In this document: piece after piece, positions 13,128 through 21,292 of the stretch | How the letters are laid out: each line of letters starts with the position of its first letter | Numbering within the stretch: the stretch's first letter is position 1 | From: a virus | Length of the DNA: 31,708 nt | IMG/VR virus record: IMGVR_UViG_3300030406_004314 | Span: 1 to 31,708 of that record | Strand: one strand, 5' to 3' | Position numbers and translations under genes: made by a program | The notes under the pieces: model-generated | What the model saw: the letters and a program-made list of their open reading frames with translations, nothing else | What the model was told of the DNA's origin: nothing | Databases searched by the model: none

Positions 13128-13553
13128 ATGAAGGGCATTGAGGGCGCAATCGAGTTTGCGCTTCATGCTCATGCTGGTCAGGTTGACAAGGGTGGGGCGC
13201 CGTACATCACGCACCCCCTCCGAGTCATGGCCGCTGTCAATGGTCCTGAGCACGTCAAGATTGCGGCAGTTTTGCATGACGTTGTTGAGGACACCGACAC
13301 CACTGTGGGCGACATCGATGACCATTTCGGCATCAGGGTTGCGGAGTTGGTGTTGCTGCTGACGCGAGTCAAGGGAGAGAGCGACGATGAGTATTATGCA
13401 GAGATCCTCAAGGATCCCGAGGCAGTTGCCATCAAGATCGCAGATCTCGAAGACAACATGGACGTGACTCGACTCAAGGTGGTCGGTCCAGCAGATGCTG
13501 ATCGACTTGAAAAGTATGTTGCGCGACACGCGCTTTTATCAGGGAGAACCTAA
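13128..13553 (+). CDS. (p)ppGpp hydrolase-like HD protein (MESH1/SpoT-type)
   Basis: 141 residues from ATG 13128, with GGGAGGG about seven bases upstream; ATG 13086 lies within the promoter and is rejected. The layout matches small alarmone hydrolases that remove the 3'-pyrophosphate from (p)ppGpp: KGGAPYITHPLRV with H29, AAVLHDVVEDT with the H50-D51 pair plus E54-D55, an LLTRVKGES segment, and KIADLEDNM with D106. All expected Mn-binding and catalytic positions are present. There is no synthetase, TGS or ACT domain, so it is hydrolase-only and has typical length for the class. It may keep alarmone low during infection, or neutralise the synthetase-like domain in the polyvalent protein at 6207-8600. 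NADPH-phosphatase activity, known for MESH1, is an alternative. Confidence 0.85.
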   Translation: MKGIEGAIEFALHAHAGQVDKGGAPYITHPLRVMAAVNGPEHVKIAAVLHDVVEDTDTTVGDIDDHFGIRVAELVLLLTRVKGESDDEYYAEILKDPEAVAIKIADLEDNMDVTRLKVVGPADADRLEKYVARHALLSGRT

Positions 13554-13817
13554 ATGGCAAGTTATGCTTATCTTGACTATCCGACGCTCAAGCATCTGAA
13601 TGGCAAAGCCATCAAGCTGGGCCTCAACAGAACGCTGAGTTACAAGTTTTTCGACGATGTAGATCGCGAGAAGTTGTATCCAGTTACATTCAGTATCGAC
13701 CACAACGATGGTCGAGAAATCCGTGCGAAGTTCATTTACAACGAAGCGGCCGATGGTGCTTACATCGATATGCTGAGTGAGGACTTCAGCGCTTTACCGA
13801 CTTTCGATCATCACTGA
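13554..13817 (+). CDS. Small hypothetical protein
   Basis: 87 residues directly after the hydrolase gene, with GGGAGA seven bases before ATG 13554. The sequence (YLDYPTLKHLNGKAIKLGLN, then KLYPVTFSIDHNDGREIRAK) suggests a small alpha/beta domain. Family not recognised. Its TGA overlaps the next ATG. Confidence 0.62.
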   Translation: MASYAYLDYPTLKHLNGKAIKLGLNRTLSYKFFDDVDREKLYPVTFSIDHNDGREIRAKFIYNEAADGAYIDMLSEDFSALPTFDHH

Positions 13818-14050
13818 TGAACGCGGCTGAGAAGAAGGTTTTCTATAACCGCGTGCGGCGCACCTGCAAACTGCACGACATCGACATCGTGTATGAAGGT
13901 GTGCCGAAAGCCTACCGCTCGGTCTGTTTGGTCAAGGATGGCCACACGATGTTCGCAGATCGGGCAGAGGACTGGCGCCCTCTCGACATTAACTGGAAGC
14001 GACTCCACGAAGAGATGACTGACTACGGTTTTCGCGGCGGCATAAAATGA
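13817..14050 (+). CDS. Small basic hypothetical protein (CKLHDID motif)
   Basis: 77 residues from ATG 13817 in a TGATG overlap. It begins MNAAEKKVFYNRVRRTCKLH, and the CKLHDID block resembles CKLHDMD in the gene at 12760. Family not recognised. Its stop overlaps the recombinase start. Confidence 0.62.
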   Translation: MNAAEKKVFYNRVRRTCKLHDIDIVYEGVPKAYRSVCLVKDGHTMFADRAEDWRPLDINWKRLHEEMTDYGFRGGIK

Positions 14051-14847
14051 TCGTGAGGCCAGTCGGCCAGAGACACAATCGTGTGTATGGTTACATCAGG
14101 GTCAGTTTGGCAGACGTCAATTCCGAAGATCTTTCAGTCGAACGACAAAGGCGGTTAATCACCGCCTTTGCTGCATCTAAGTATGAAAAGTCCGTCGATG
14201 AGTTTTTCATCGACACTGAGTGCTTAGGGTCCACAAAAATTCTGGAGCGCGAGGCTGCTCGTGAGATGACCGATGTCATGGAGGAACATGACGTTGTGAT
14301 TACGACGCGGCTCGACAGGCTGAGTATGTCAGTGCCAGACCTGATGGAGATGATTCCGCACTTTCAGCACACTGGTGTACATTTGTACTTTTGTGAGCAG
14401 TTTGGAGATATGCCGATTGCTCACCGCGAGCCTGATCGCCAGATCGAGGGGATGGAGCATCACGTCGATCTTGATAGCCGAGTCCATGGTGTTTTTACGA
14501 TGGCGCTGCAAGCGATCAATCAATTGGCAGCAGCCGCGAAGCGCGACAAGTGTGAGCACAAAAAAATCGAGTTGGTCAGAAAGGGGTTTTGGTCAGGCGG
14601 GCCCAATATCCCGTATGGATTCAAACTCAAGCGAGTGGAGCATGAAGGCAGAATACGCCCATGGCTTGAGCCGGTGCCCGAGCAACAACGCTGGGTCCAG
14701 TTAATTTTCAAAATGCGTGAGCGAAAAATGAATTACTCCAAAATCGCTCGCGAGATAAATTCCCTTCAAAATGATCGGGTGTGGAACCCGTCGCAAGTGC
14801 GCAACGTCTTGCGTCAGCCCGAAAGGTACACTGTCCAATCCTCATAG
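14047..14847 (+). CDS. Short serine recombinase, atypical active site
   Basis: 266 residues. The N-terminal resolvase/invertase domain shows YGYIRVS with nucleophile S20, QRRLITAFAASKYEKS, and the DRL helix near residue 95. Residues about 175-260 form the 'Recombinase' DNA-binding domain (GFWSGGPNIPYGFKL, then SKIAREINSL and WNPSQVRNVL). Large serine integrases run on for 200 or more further residues with a zinc ribbon and coiled coil; these are absent here. The family's LDRLGR(D/S) motif is LDRLSMS here, so the second of two active-site arginines is replaced by Met. It could be a divergent invertase or resolvase acting on fibre or accessory DNA, or a weakened remnant. No att-like repeat was found beside it. 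ATG 14047 overlaps the previous stop. Confidence 0.78.
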   Translation: MIVRPVGQRHNRVYGYIRVSLADVNSEDLSVERQRRLITAFAASKYEKSVDEFFIDTECLGSTKILEREAAREMTDVMEEHDVVITTRLDRLSMSVPDLMEMIPHFQHTGVHLYFCEQFGDMPIAHREPDRQIEGMEHHVDLDSRVHGVFTMALQAINQLAAAAKRDKCEHKKIELVRKGFWSGGPNIPYGFKLKRVEHEGRIRPWLEPVPEQQRWVQLIFKMRERKMNYSKIAREINSLQNDRVWNPSQVRNVLRQPERYTVQSS

Positions 14848-14860
14848 AAGTTTGTATGAT
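14832..14860 (+). promoter_or_regulatory. Possible promoter before the virion gene block
   Basis: TATGAT at 14855-14860 matches five of six -10 positions, and TGTCCA lies 17 bases upstream as a weak -35. It sits between the recombinase and the first structural gene and overlaps the recombinase end. Low confidence. Confidence 0.3.
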
Positions 14861-14892
14861 AAGTCTGCGATTTTTTGGGGCGCGGCTTTTTT

Positions 14893-15195
14893 ATGTCAGC
14901 TTTAACAGGTTGGGGCAGACAGGGCTGGGGATCCGGTGGATGGGGAGAAGCTGCTCCGGTCGAGCCGACTGGTGTCGCAATCACCTCCGGTGTTGGCACA
15001 GCAAGCATATCTCTGAGCAACGTCGGTCAGCCTTCTGGTGTGGCAGTTTCTGTCGGCTTGGGAAGCGTATCAGGAGTGCCGGGCACTAACGTCAATGCCA
15101 CTGGCGTCGAGATTAGGGCAGTTGCTGGCACGCTATTTTTATGGTTTCCAATTGATACTAGCCAGACTCCAAACTACACTCCCATAGAGAGATGA
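14893..15195 (+). CDS. Gly/Trp-rich phage structural protein
   Basis: 100 residues from ATG 14893. It opens MSALTGWGRQGWGSGGWGEA, followed by Val/Gly/Ser-rich beta repeats (VAITSGVGTASISLSNVG). Short proteins with this GWG...WGSGGWG start are common at the head of tail-fibre gene clusters in marine phages and are presumed virion appendage parts. The ribosome site is poor. An ATG at 14875 would add six residues without improving it. Confidence 0.65.
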   Translation: MSALTGWGRQGWGSGGWGEAAPVEPTGVAITSGVGTASISLSNVGQPSGVAVSVGLGSVSGVPGTNVNATGVEIRAVAGTLFLWFPIDTSQTPNYTPIER

Positions 15196-15204
15196 GGATT
15201 ACTT

Positions 15205-16128
15205 ATGGCTACTTATGTAAATAACCTGCGGCTAACCGAGCTGGCCACTGGCGAGGGCTCGGGAACTTGGGGCACGACAACCAACTCGAATCTCGAATTT
15301 ATCGGAGAGGCGCTTGGGTTCAATACTCAGGCGGCTTTCTCTTCGGACGGCGACGCAACCACCACGGTGGCGGACGGCGCGACTGACCCAGCCCGAGCCT
15401 TTTATTTTAAAGTCACCAGCGGCACAAGCCTTACCGCCACCCGCACGTTGACGATTGCGCCGAATACCGTCAGCCGAGTCATGTACATCGAGAACGCTAC
15501 CAGCGGCTCACAGTCCATCGCCATCAGTCAAGGTTCTGGTGGTAATGTCACCATCGCGAACGGCGAAGCAGCGATTGTTTATCTCGATGGCGCAGGCTCC
15601 GGTGCCGCAGTGGTTGACGCCAACACCGCATTGTCTACCACCAAGATTAATACCGCCACTTTGGCAATTGGCGGCACAGCCGTGACTTCTACGGCAGCGG
15701 AGCTGAATCTGACAGACGGCGCGACTGCTGACACAGTGGTAAACAGTAAAACTGTGGTCTATGGCGCTGCTGGGCAAATCACCGCCAACGAATTGGATGT
15801 CGATAATATTCAGATCGACGCAAATGCCGTTAAGTCCACCAACTCGAATGGGAATGTCCAGTTGTTTCCAAATGGCACGGGATTTACCGAGCTGTATGGC
15901 AACACAAATCCCGGCACGATTCGCTTTAACTGTGAGAGTAATTCCCACGGGGTCACACTCAAAGGTCCGCCTCATAGCGCGAGCGCAACATATTCACTTG
16001 AACTGCCTGATGCAGTTGCAACCAGCAACGGGATGGCACTGGTTTCTACAACCGCAGGCAAGTTGAGTTTCAGTAGCAGTTTCGCAAGTACGGGCAAAGC
16101 CATCGCTATGGCAATAGTCTTTGGATAG
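15205..16128 (+). CDS. Tail fibre-like structural protein
   Basis: 307 residues. It begins MATYVNNLRLTELATGEGSG followed by TWGTTTNSNLEFIGEALGF, a start I recognise from many marine phage fibre proteins. The body is beta-rich and low in charge (NTVSRVMYIENATSGSQSIA, then TSTAAELNLTDGATADT, a motif frequent in fibre shafts). It ends with KGPPHSASATYSLELPDAVA before a short hydrophobic tail. It probably forms a trimeric fibre contacting the host surface. It lies next to other appendage genes in the late module. Confidence 0.75.
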   Translation: MATYVNNLRLTELATGEGSGTWGTTTNSNLEFIGEALGFNTQAAFSSDGDATTTVADGATDPARAFYFKVTSGTSLTATRTLTIAPNTVSRVMYIENATSGSQSIAISQGSGGNVTIANGEAAIVYLDGAGSGAAVVDANTALSTTKINTATLAIGGTAVTSTAAELNLTDGATADTVVNSKTVVYGAAGQITANELDVDNIQIDANAVKSTNSNGNVQLFPNGTGFTELYGNTNPGTIRFNCESNSHGVTLKGPPHSASATYSLELPDAVATSNGMALVSTTAGKLSFSSSFASTGKAIAMAIVFG

Positions 16129-16138
16129 GAGATAACTC

Positions 16139-16513
16139 ATGGCCGCACCAAATATCGTCAACGTCGCTACCATCACGGGCAAAAGCGCCGTTGTTAATTT
16201 AAGCTCGACTTCTGCAACCGCAGTGGTTTCTAACGCCGCAAGCTCTGGCAAGGTGTTTAAGATTAATTCAATCCTAGTCGCCAACGTAGATGGTTCGGTT
16301 GCGGCAGATATTACTCTTGCATATTACAGTCAGGACGATATCGGCGGGACCGCTACGGAACTGTTGAAAACGGTATCAGTGCCGCAGGATTCAACGCTGG
16401 TAGCCTTCGACAAGAACACGGCGTTCTATCTGGAAGAGGATAAAAGTATCGGCGCTACCGCCAGCGCCGCAAATGACCTGAAGGTTTTCGTAAGCTACGA
16501 AGAAATCAGCTAG
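16139..16513 (+). CDS. Small virion appendage protein
   Basis: 124 residues with AGGAGATAACTC before ATG 16139. The sequence is Ala/Ser/Val-rich with regular strands (NIVNVATITGKSAVVNLSST, then VFKINSILVANVDGSVAADI and STLVAFDKNTAFYLEEDKSI). This pattern of a small beta-sandwich is common among phage structural proteins that decorate tails or fibres. Function is inferred from composition and neighbours. Confidence 0.62.
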   Translation: MAAPNIVNVATITGKSAVVNLSSTSATAVVSNAASSGKVFKINSILVANVDGSVAADITLAYYSQDDIGGTATELLKTVSVPQDSTLVAFDKNTAFYLEEDKSIGATASAANDLKVFVSYEEIS

Positions 16514-16522
16514 GTCTGAGCC

Positions 16523-18040
16523 ATGAAGTTCTTAGGCAAAGACCCCAACATCATTGATGCTTACTACACCGCTACGGCTGAAGGTGCGATTACGGCTGGA
16601 AAGCCAGTAATTGTGGAGACTGATGGTGATGTCGCGCAAGTAGCTTCAAGTAGTTCTGTGCTTTCTACGCCATCTCTCGGCACCTCCGCAGAATTTACGG
16701 GGAACACTGGCGGCGCTACGCCCATAGAAACGGTGTATGACGCCAACGCAGATAAGTTTTTAATATTTTACCAAGAGCGCGATACCGGCACATATTATGG
16801 AAGGGCCAAGGTAGCGACTGTCTCTGGTGACAGTGTTTCATTTGGCGCGGCCTCTGCCAATTTAGCCGCAGGCGCAGGGAATGGTCGTGGAATGTGCATT
16901 TTTCTTTCTGGTTCTTACGACTCAAGCGCACAAAAAATACTGATGGTTTTTAGGAACTCAAGCAACAGCAATTACAGCACAGCACAGGTTGCGACTATAT
17001 CAGGCACAACTGTGTCCTTTGGCACGTCAGCTATTTTTTATAGTAACAGTTCTCTGTATCACAGGGTGGTGTATGACGCAAATGCCGGTAAACATTTGAT
17101 TGTTTATCTAAACACGAGCCAACAAGCGGTTGGAATTGTAGCGACCATATCAGGCACCAACGTGAGTTTTGGCAGTCCCACCGCACTTAGCGCAGGAGCA
17201 ACTCGCTCAGAACATTTTGGATTAGCTTATGACTCAAACGCACAAAAATCCCTTTTGGTCTATGGCGACTCAAATAACAGCAACTACGGTACAGGGCAGG
17301 TTTGCACGATCAGCGGCACAGAGGTAAGCGCGGGCACAGCGGCTGTTTTTAACAGCGCAGACACTCAATTTTCTGAGGCTAATTATCAAACCACAGCACA
17401 AAAACACGCGGTTTTATATGCTGATGCAGGCGGCGATGATTATGGAGAGGGCTGCGTTGCAACCATTAGTGGTACAGATGTGACATTTGGTTCGGCGACA
17501 GCTTTCTGGACTGCTGTCGGGAGCGGCTCTTCTCCTCAAGATATGGGTGTAACTTACGACTCAAGTGCAGATCGCACAATTTTTGCATTTCAAAATGACG
17601 GCGGCACTGTTACTAGGGCCGTGATGATGGCGACGATCTCTGGAACATCTATTAGTTTTTCTAGTAGCGTAGAATTTGTCAGCGATAGTGCTAGCGGCGT
17701 AAGCGCCAGAATTGCTTACGGCTCTGGCGTAGACAGATCGTTATTGGTATACCGAGACACAACGGACGGCAATGCAGGCGACGCGAGAACGGTCAAAGCA
17801 AGTACCACGTCTACCAATCTGACTAGTGAAAACTACATAGGCATTGCCGCTGATACCTATGCTGATAATGAAGATTCAACCATCGGCATAGTCGGCTGCA
17901 TAGACCGTAATCAAACCAGCCTGACAGCAGGCCAGCAATACTTCGTTCAAACCGATGGCACATTATCGACTACAGCAGGCGATCCTTCTGTTCTGGCTGG
18001 CACGGCCATATCTGCCACAGAATTGGTTGTGAAAGAATGA
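16523..18040 (+). CDS. Seven-repeat beta-propeller-like adhesin, paralogue 1
   Basis: 505 residues. After a capping segment (GAITAGKPVIVETDGDVAQV), seven repeats of about 50-57 residues run from residue 71 to about 425. Each has the pattern YD(S/A)xAxKxLxVYxD...VATISGTxVSFG; for example YDANADKFLIFYQE and YDSSAQKILMVF. Seven such units suggest a seven-bladed propeller, a fold used for binding carbohydrate or protein. The C-terminal 80 residues (NLTSENYIGIAADTYADNED and LTAGQQYFVQTDGTL) are shared with the next two genes. It is probably a receptor-binding or fibre-tip protein. No enzyme motif is evident. The stop overlaps the next start. Confidence 0.72.
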   Translation: MKFLGKDPNIIDAYYTATAEGAITAGKPVIVETDGDVAQVASSSSVLSTPSLGTSAEFTGNTGGATPIETVYDANADKFLIFYQERDTGTYYGRAKVATVSGDSVSFGAASANLAAGAGNGRGMCIFLSGSYDSSAQKILMVFRNSSNSNYSTAQVATISGTTVSFGTSAIFYSNSSLYHRVVYDANAGKHLIVYLNTSQQAVGIVATISGTNVSFGSPTALSAGATRSEHFGLAYDSNAQKSLLVYGDSNNSNYGTGQVCTISGTEVSAGTAAVFNSADTQFSEANYQTTAQKHAVLYADAGGDDYGEGCVATISGTDVTFGSATAFWTAVGSGSSPQDMGVTYDSSADRTIFAFQNDGGTVTRAVMMATISGTSISFSSSVEFVSDSASGVSARIAYGSGVDRSLLVYRDTTDGNAGDARTVKASTTSTNLTSENYIGIAADTYADNEDSTIGIVGCIDRNQTSLTAGQQYFVQTDGTLSTTAGDPSVLAGTAISATELVVKE

Positions 18041-19533
18041 AGACTTTGGGCGACACGCTGGTAAGACGATTCAAGGCCAAGGCTAGCGGCTCAATTACCG
18101 CAGGCAAGCCTTGTCTTGTTGAGGCTGACGGTGATGTGGCGGAAGTATCAGGAACTACATTTTCGACCATAACAGGGACAGAATCTGTTGTTGAGTCTGC
18201 GGAAAGCTATTACATCAGAACTGTTTTCGATAGCACGGCAAACAAGTTTGTGATTGTATATTCAGATGGCGGTAATTCTTCTTACGGCACTGCGGTGGTC
18301 TGCACCCCAAGCTCTGATGGGACGAGAAGCTATGGCACTCCTGTGGTTTTTAACTCTGGAAGTTCCAATTGGATCGCCTGTACCTACGATAGCAACGCCG
18401 ACAAGACGTTAGTTTCTTTCAACACTGGCGCAGAAGGCAAGGCAATCGTTGGAAGTGTAAGTGGGTCGGCTATCAGCTTTGGTAGCGCGGCTACCTTTGA
18501 GTCTGCATCCTCAGAACACATTGATTCGTGTTTTGATTCGACTAACAACAAGGTTGTGATTGCTTATCAAGACAACGCAGACAGTTCCAAAGGCAAGGCT
18601 GTTGTAGCAACTATCTCAGGTACGAGTGTGAGTTTTGGCTCAGTGGCTCAGTTTGAGGCAGGCGCAACTACAGTGATTAGTTGTGAGCATGACAGCACAA
18701 ATGGAAAGGTGCTTATCGCGTATTGCGACGAAAGCAACTCTTTTTATGGAACGGCGATTGTTGGCACTGTTAGCTCGACAAGTATTAGTTTTGGCAGTGC
18801 TACTGTTTTTTATAGCGGCGATATGCGTAGTGTCCGTACAGATATGGCCTTTGATCCAAACGCAGGCAGATTTGCCGTTATTTATGCACAAAACTCAGGG
18901 GGCCAAAATGGGGCTGTCACCATAGGAACGATTAGCGGCACATCCGTCAGTTTTGCTGGAGGGTCGGTTGATTTTGATACCGGCGTAATATCGCGAACAA
19001 GGGGTATAGCCATCTGCTTCAACAGCGCCACAAATAAAATGAATATCTTTTTCGCAGACAATGCAGACAGCGGGAAGGGTTACGTTGTCCAAGGAACAGT
19101 TACCGGCACAAGTTCACCTTATCTTGGGTCAATTACTTCTAGGGTAGCCTTTCACAACATTGGCTATGTCCAAGACATAAGTGCCGCCTTCGACACTAAC
19201 TTGAATTTTTCTTTGGTGGCGTATCAAAGACAAAAAAGCTCAGTTCATGGGAGTACGCAAAATTACGCCGTTGCAAATATTATGCGCCCAGTGGCATTTA
19301 CTACGACCAACTTAACCTCAGAAAACTTTATTGGCTTTGCAGAGTACGCGGCGTCTGATACAGAAACAGCTACGGTGCTGATTAAGGGCGGCGTTAGCCC
19401 AGATCAGTCAAGCCTGACGCCTGGACAAACTTACTTCGTGCAAACAGACGGCACGATAACAACGTCAGCAGGCACTCCAAGCGTTACCGCTGGCACCGCT
19501 GTTACATCTACTAAGTTGATAGTGAAGGGCTGA
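18037..19533 (+). CDS. Seven-repeat beta-propeller-like adhesin, paralogue 2
   Basis: 498 residues, with the same architecture as its neighbours: cap (GSITAGKPCLVEADGDVAEV), seven repeats (first FDSTANKFVIVYSDGGNSSY, third FDSTNNKVVIAYQDNADSSK) and the shared C-terminal module (TTNLTSENFIGFAEY, LTPGQTYFVQTDGTI). Repeats 5 to 7 are more divergent than 1 to 4. The start ATGA overlaps the previous stop, so it should be translated in step with paralogue 1. Probably part of the same adhesin complex. Confidence 0.72.
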   Translation: MKTLGDTLVRRFKAKASGSITAGKPCLVEADGDVAEVSGTTFSTITGTESVVESAESYYIRTVFDSTANKFVIVYSDGGNSSYGTAVVCTPSSDGTRSYGTPVVFNSGSSNWIACTYDSNADKTLVSFNTGAEGKAIVGSVSGSAISFGSAATFESASSEHIDSCFDSTNNKVVIAYQDNADSSKGKAVVATISGTSVSFGSVAQFEAGATTVISCEHDSTNGKVLIAYCDESNSFYGTAIVGTVSSTSISFGSATVFYSGDMRSVRTDMAFDPNAGRFAVIYAQNSGGQNGAVTIGTISGTSVSFAGGSVDFDTGVISRTRGIAICFNSATNKMNIFFADNADSGKGYVVQGTVTGTSSPYLGSITSRVAFHNIGYVQDISAAFDTNLNFSLVAYQRQKSSVHGSTQNYAVANIMRPVAFTTTNLTSENFIGFAEYAASDTETATVLIKGGVSPDQSSLTPGQTYFVQTDGTITTSAGTPSVTAGTAVTSTKLIVKG

Positions 19534-19534
19534 T

Positions 19535-21019
19535 ATGAGCTACATAGGCAGACAGCTTAATCTACCAGCCAGCACGGTTCAGTTGACGGCGGGTGGCGCG
19601 ATTACCGCAGGCAAGCCTGTCGTAATTGTTCCACCGGGAGCATCAGTGGGTAGCGCGGTTAATTTTGAGTCATCAAACCTATCAGCAGATTGCGGCGTGG
19701 CCTCTGTTTACGATAGTAGCAATAACAGGATTGTTATTGCTTACGGCGCGGGTGGAGGAGAAAATGGAACAGCAGTCGTAGGCACTGTGAGCGGAGACTC
19801 TATAACTTTTGGCACTCCGGTAGTTTTTAAGTCGGGAAAAAGTTCAAAAATATCCATAGCCTTTGACAGTAATGCAAACAAGGTAGTGATTGCTTATGAG
19901 GACTTTAGTAATTCTTCTTATGGCACCGCGATTGTTGGAACCGTAGACCCTAGCGACAACTCAATAAGTTTTGGTAGCTCAGCAGTGTTTGAGAGTGCGG
20001 CTATTTCCGGTGACGCTGCATTTTTCACCTTCTCAACTTTCGACTCAAGTAATAATAAAGTGGTCATCGCGTACAACGACAACGGCAATTCAGACTACAT
20101 GACCGCTGTTGTTGGCACAGTTTCGGGGACGAGTATCAGTTTTGGGACTCCGGTAGTTTTTGAGTCGGCAAGCGGAGGCGTTTTAGGAGCAACATTCGAT
20201 TCGAGTGAAAACAAGGTGGTCATCGCCTTCAGAGATGGGGGCGATAGCGATAAAGGTAAAGGGATTGTTGGAACGGTCTCCTCGACGAGTATCTCTTTTG
20301 GAACTGCGGCACAGTTCAGCGCTTCAACTCGCGCTGGTTACGGCGGTGCTGTTTTTGATAGCTCAAACAATAAGGTCGTTTTTAATTATTCTGGAAGCAC
20401 GGATGGCGGCAGTAATTTTATTGGCTTGAGTGTTGTGGGAACGGTCTCCTCCACATCGATTAGTTTTGGCAGTGAGGCTACTTTTGAAACGGGTGAACCA
20501 AAAAATATTTCTGCGGCATTTGACTCAGTTGCTGGCAAGGTTGCCGTTTCCTATATGGATGACGCCGATAGCGACAAAGGCAAGGTTGTCATGGGGACTG
20601 TCAGTGGCACTTCAATAACTTTTGAAGACCCAGTAGTTTTTGAAAGCGGCGCTATCACCAAAAATACGGGAACCGCTTTTGACAGTTCAGCAGGGCGAGT
20701 GGTTATTAGCTTTGCAGACGATGGGGATAGCTCTAAAGGTAAATCAGTTGTTGCTAGAAATACTGTTTTAACAACAGCCGCTCAAGTAAGCTCCAACCTC
20801 ACCTCAGAAAACTTTATTGGTCTTGCAGAAAACGATGCTCCAGATGGGGGTTTAGCCACCGTACAGTTGGGTGGCTCAGTCAATGATAAGCAAAGCGGAT
20901 TGACGGCAGGTCAAACGTATTTTGTACAGACTGATGGCACAATAGGCACAACTGCCGACTCCCCATCCGTGACGGCAGGCACAGCAGTTTCAGCAACCGA
21001 AATATTAGTAAAGGGCTAA
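19535..21019 (+). CDS. Seven-repeat beta-propeller-like adhesin, paralogue 3
   Basis: 494 residues. The most regular of the three: repeats such as FDSNANKVVIAYEDFSNSSY, FDSSNNKVVIAYNDNGNSDY and FDSSENKVVIAFRDGGDSDK are nearly interchangeable, each followed by GTVSGTSISFG. It has the same N-terminal cap (GGAITAGKPVVIVPPGASVG) and C-terminal module (SNLTSENFIGLAENDA, LTAGQTYFVQTDGTI). The DxGDSDKGK loops at blade edges are acidic and could bind Ca2+, which is inference only. It starts one base after the previous stop. Confidence 0.72.
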   Translation: MSYIGRQLNLPASTVQLTAGGAITAGKPVVIVPPGASVGSAVNFESSNLSADCGVASVYDSSNNRIVIAYGAGGGENGTAVVGTVSGDSITFGTPVVFKSGKSSKISIAFDSNANKVVIAYEDFSNSSYGTAIVGTVDPSDNSISFGSSAVFESAAISGDAAFFTFSTFDSSNNKVVIAYNDNGNSDYMTAVVGTVSGTSISFGTPVVFESASGGVLGATFDSSENKVVIAFRDGGDSDKGKGIVGTVSSTSISFGTAAQFSASTRAGYGGAVFDSSNNKVVFNYSGSTDGGSNFIGLSVVGTVSSTSISFGSEATFETGEPKNISAAFDSVAGKVAVSYMDDADSDKGKVVMGTVSGTSITFEDPVVFESGAITKNTGTAFDSSAGRVVISFADDGDSSKGKSVVARNTVLTTAAQVSSNLTSENFIGLAENDAPDGGLATVQLGGSVNDKQSGLTAGQTYFVQTDGTIGTTADSPSVTAGTAVSATEILVKG

Positions 21020-21022
21020 GAC

Positions 21023-21289
21023 ATGAAAACCATTACCGAAAACACAACCAAGCTGTCTAAGTATTTGTTTGAGGATAACAAGGCCGTGGACATGGGTTCT
21101 GACAAGATTACTGTTGGCGATCCATCGTCACCAGATTTTTACATTGCCGATCTCAACTCCAGCAATGCTACGTTGACTGAGAGCGTGACGGATGCTCCAG
21201 AAAATTGGTCTGGGAACCGCTACACTTACGATCCTGCAGCGGACCCTAAGTGGGTGGCAAATCCCGATTGGGTTGATCCTAGTGCGTGA
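21023..21289 (+). CDS. Small conserved phage protein
   Basis: 88 residues from ATG 21023, three bases after the adhesin stop. It begins MKTITENTTKLSKYLFEDNK, with a beta-rich middle (DKITVGDPSSPDFYIADLNS) and an aromatic end (KWVANPDWVDPSA). I recognise similar proteins downstream of fibre genes in marine phages, probably small virion or fibre-assembly proteins. No assigned function. Confidence 0.65.
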   Translation: MKTITENTTKLSKYLFEDNKAVDMGSDKITVGDPSSPDFYIADLNSSNATLTESVTDAPENWSGNRYTYDPAADPKWVANPDWVDPSA

Positions 21290-21292
21290 TAT

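Noticed and set aside
14047-14847. Integrase with an attachment site, meaning a temperate phage
   Set aside because: The recombinase lacks the C-terminal half of integrases, and no direct repeats, tRNA gene or repressor were seen nearby, so lysogeny cannot be supported.
15508-15975. Minus-strand frame within the fibre gene
   Set aside because: Antisense of a recognisable fibre protein; no ribosome site.
16523-21019. Tandem DNA repeats or a CRISPR-like array
   Set aside because: The periodicity is at protein level (50-57 residues), with no identical DNA repeats or unique spacers; the frames are open throughout.
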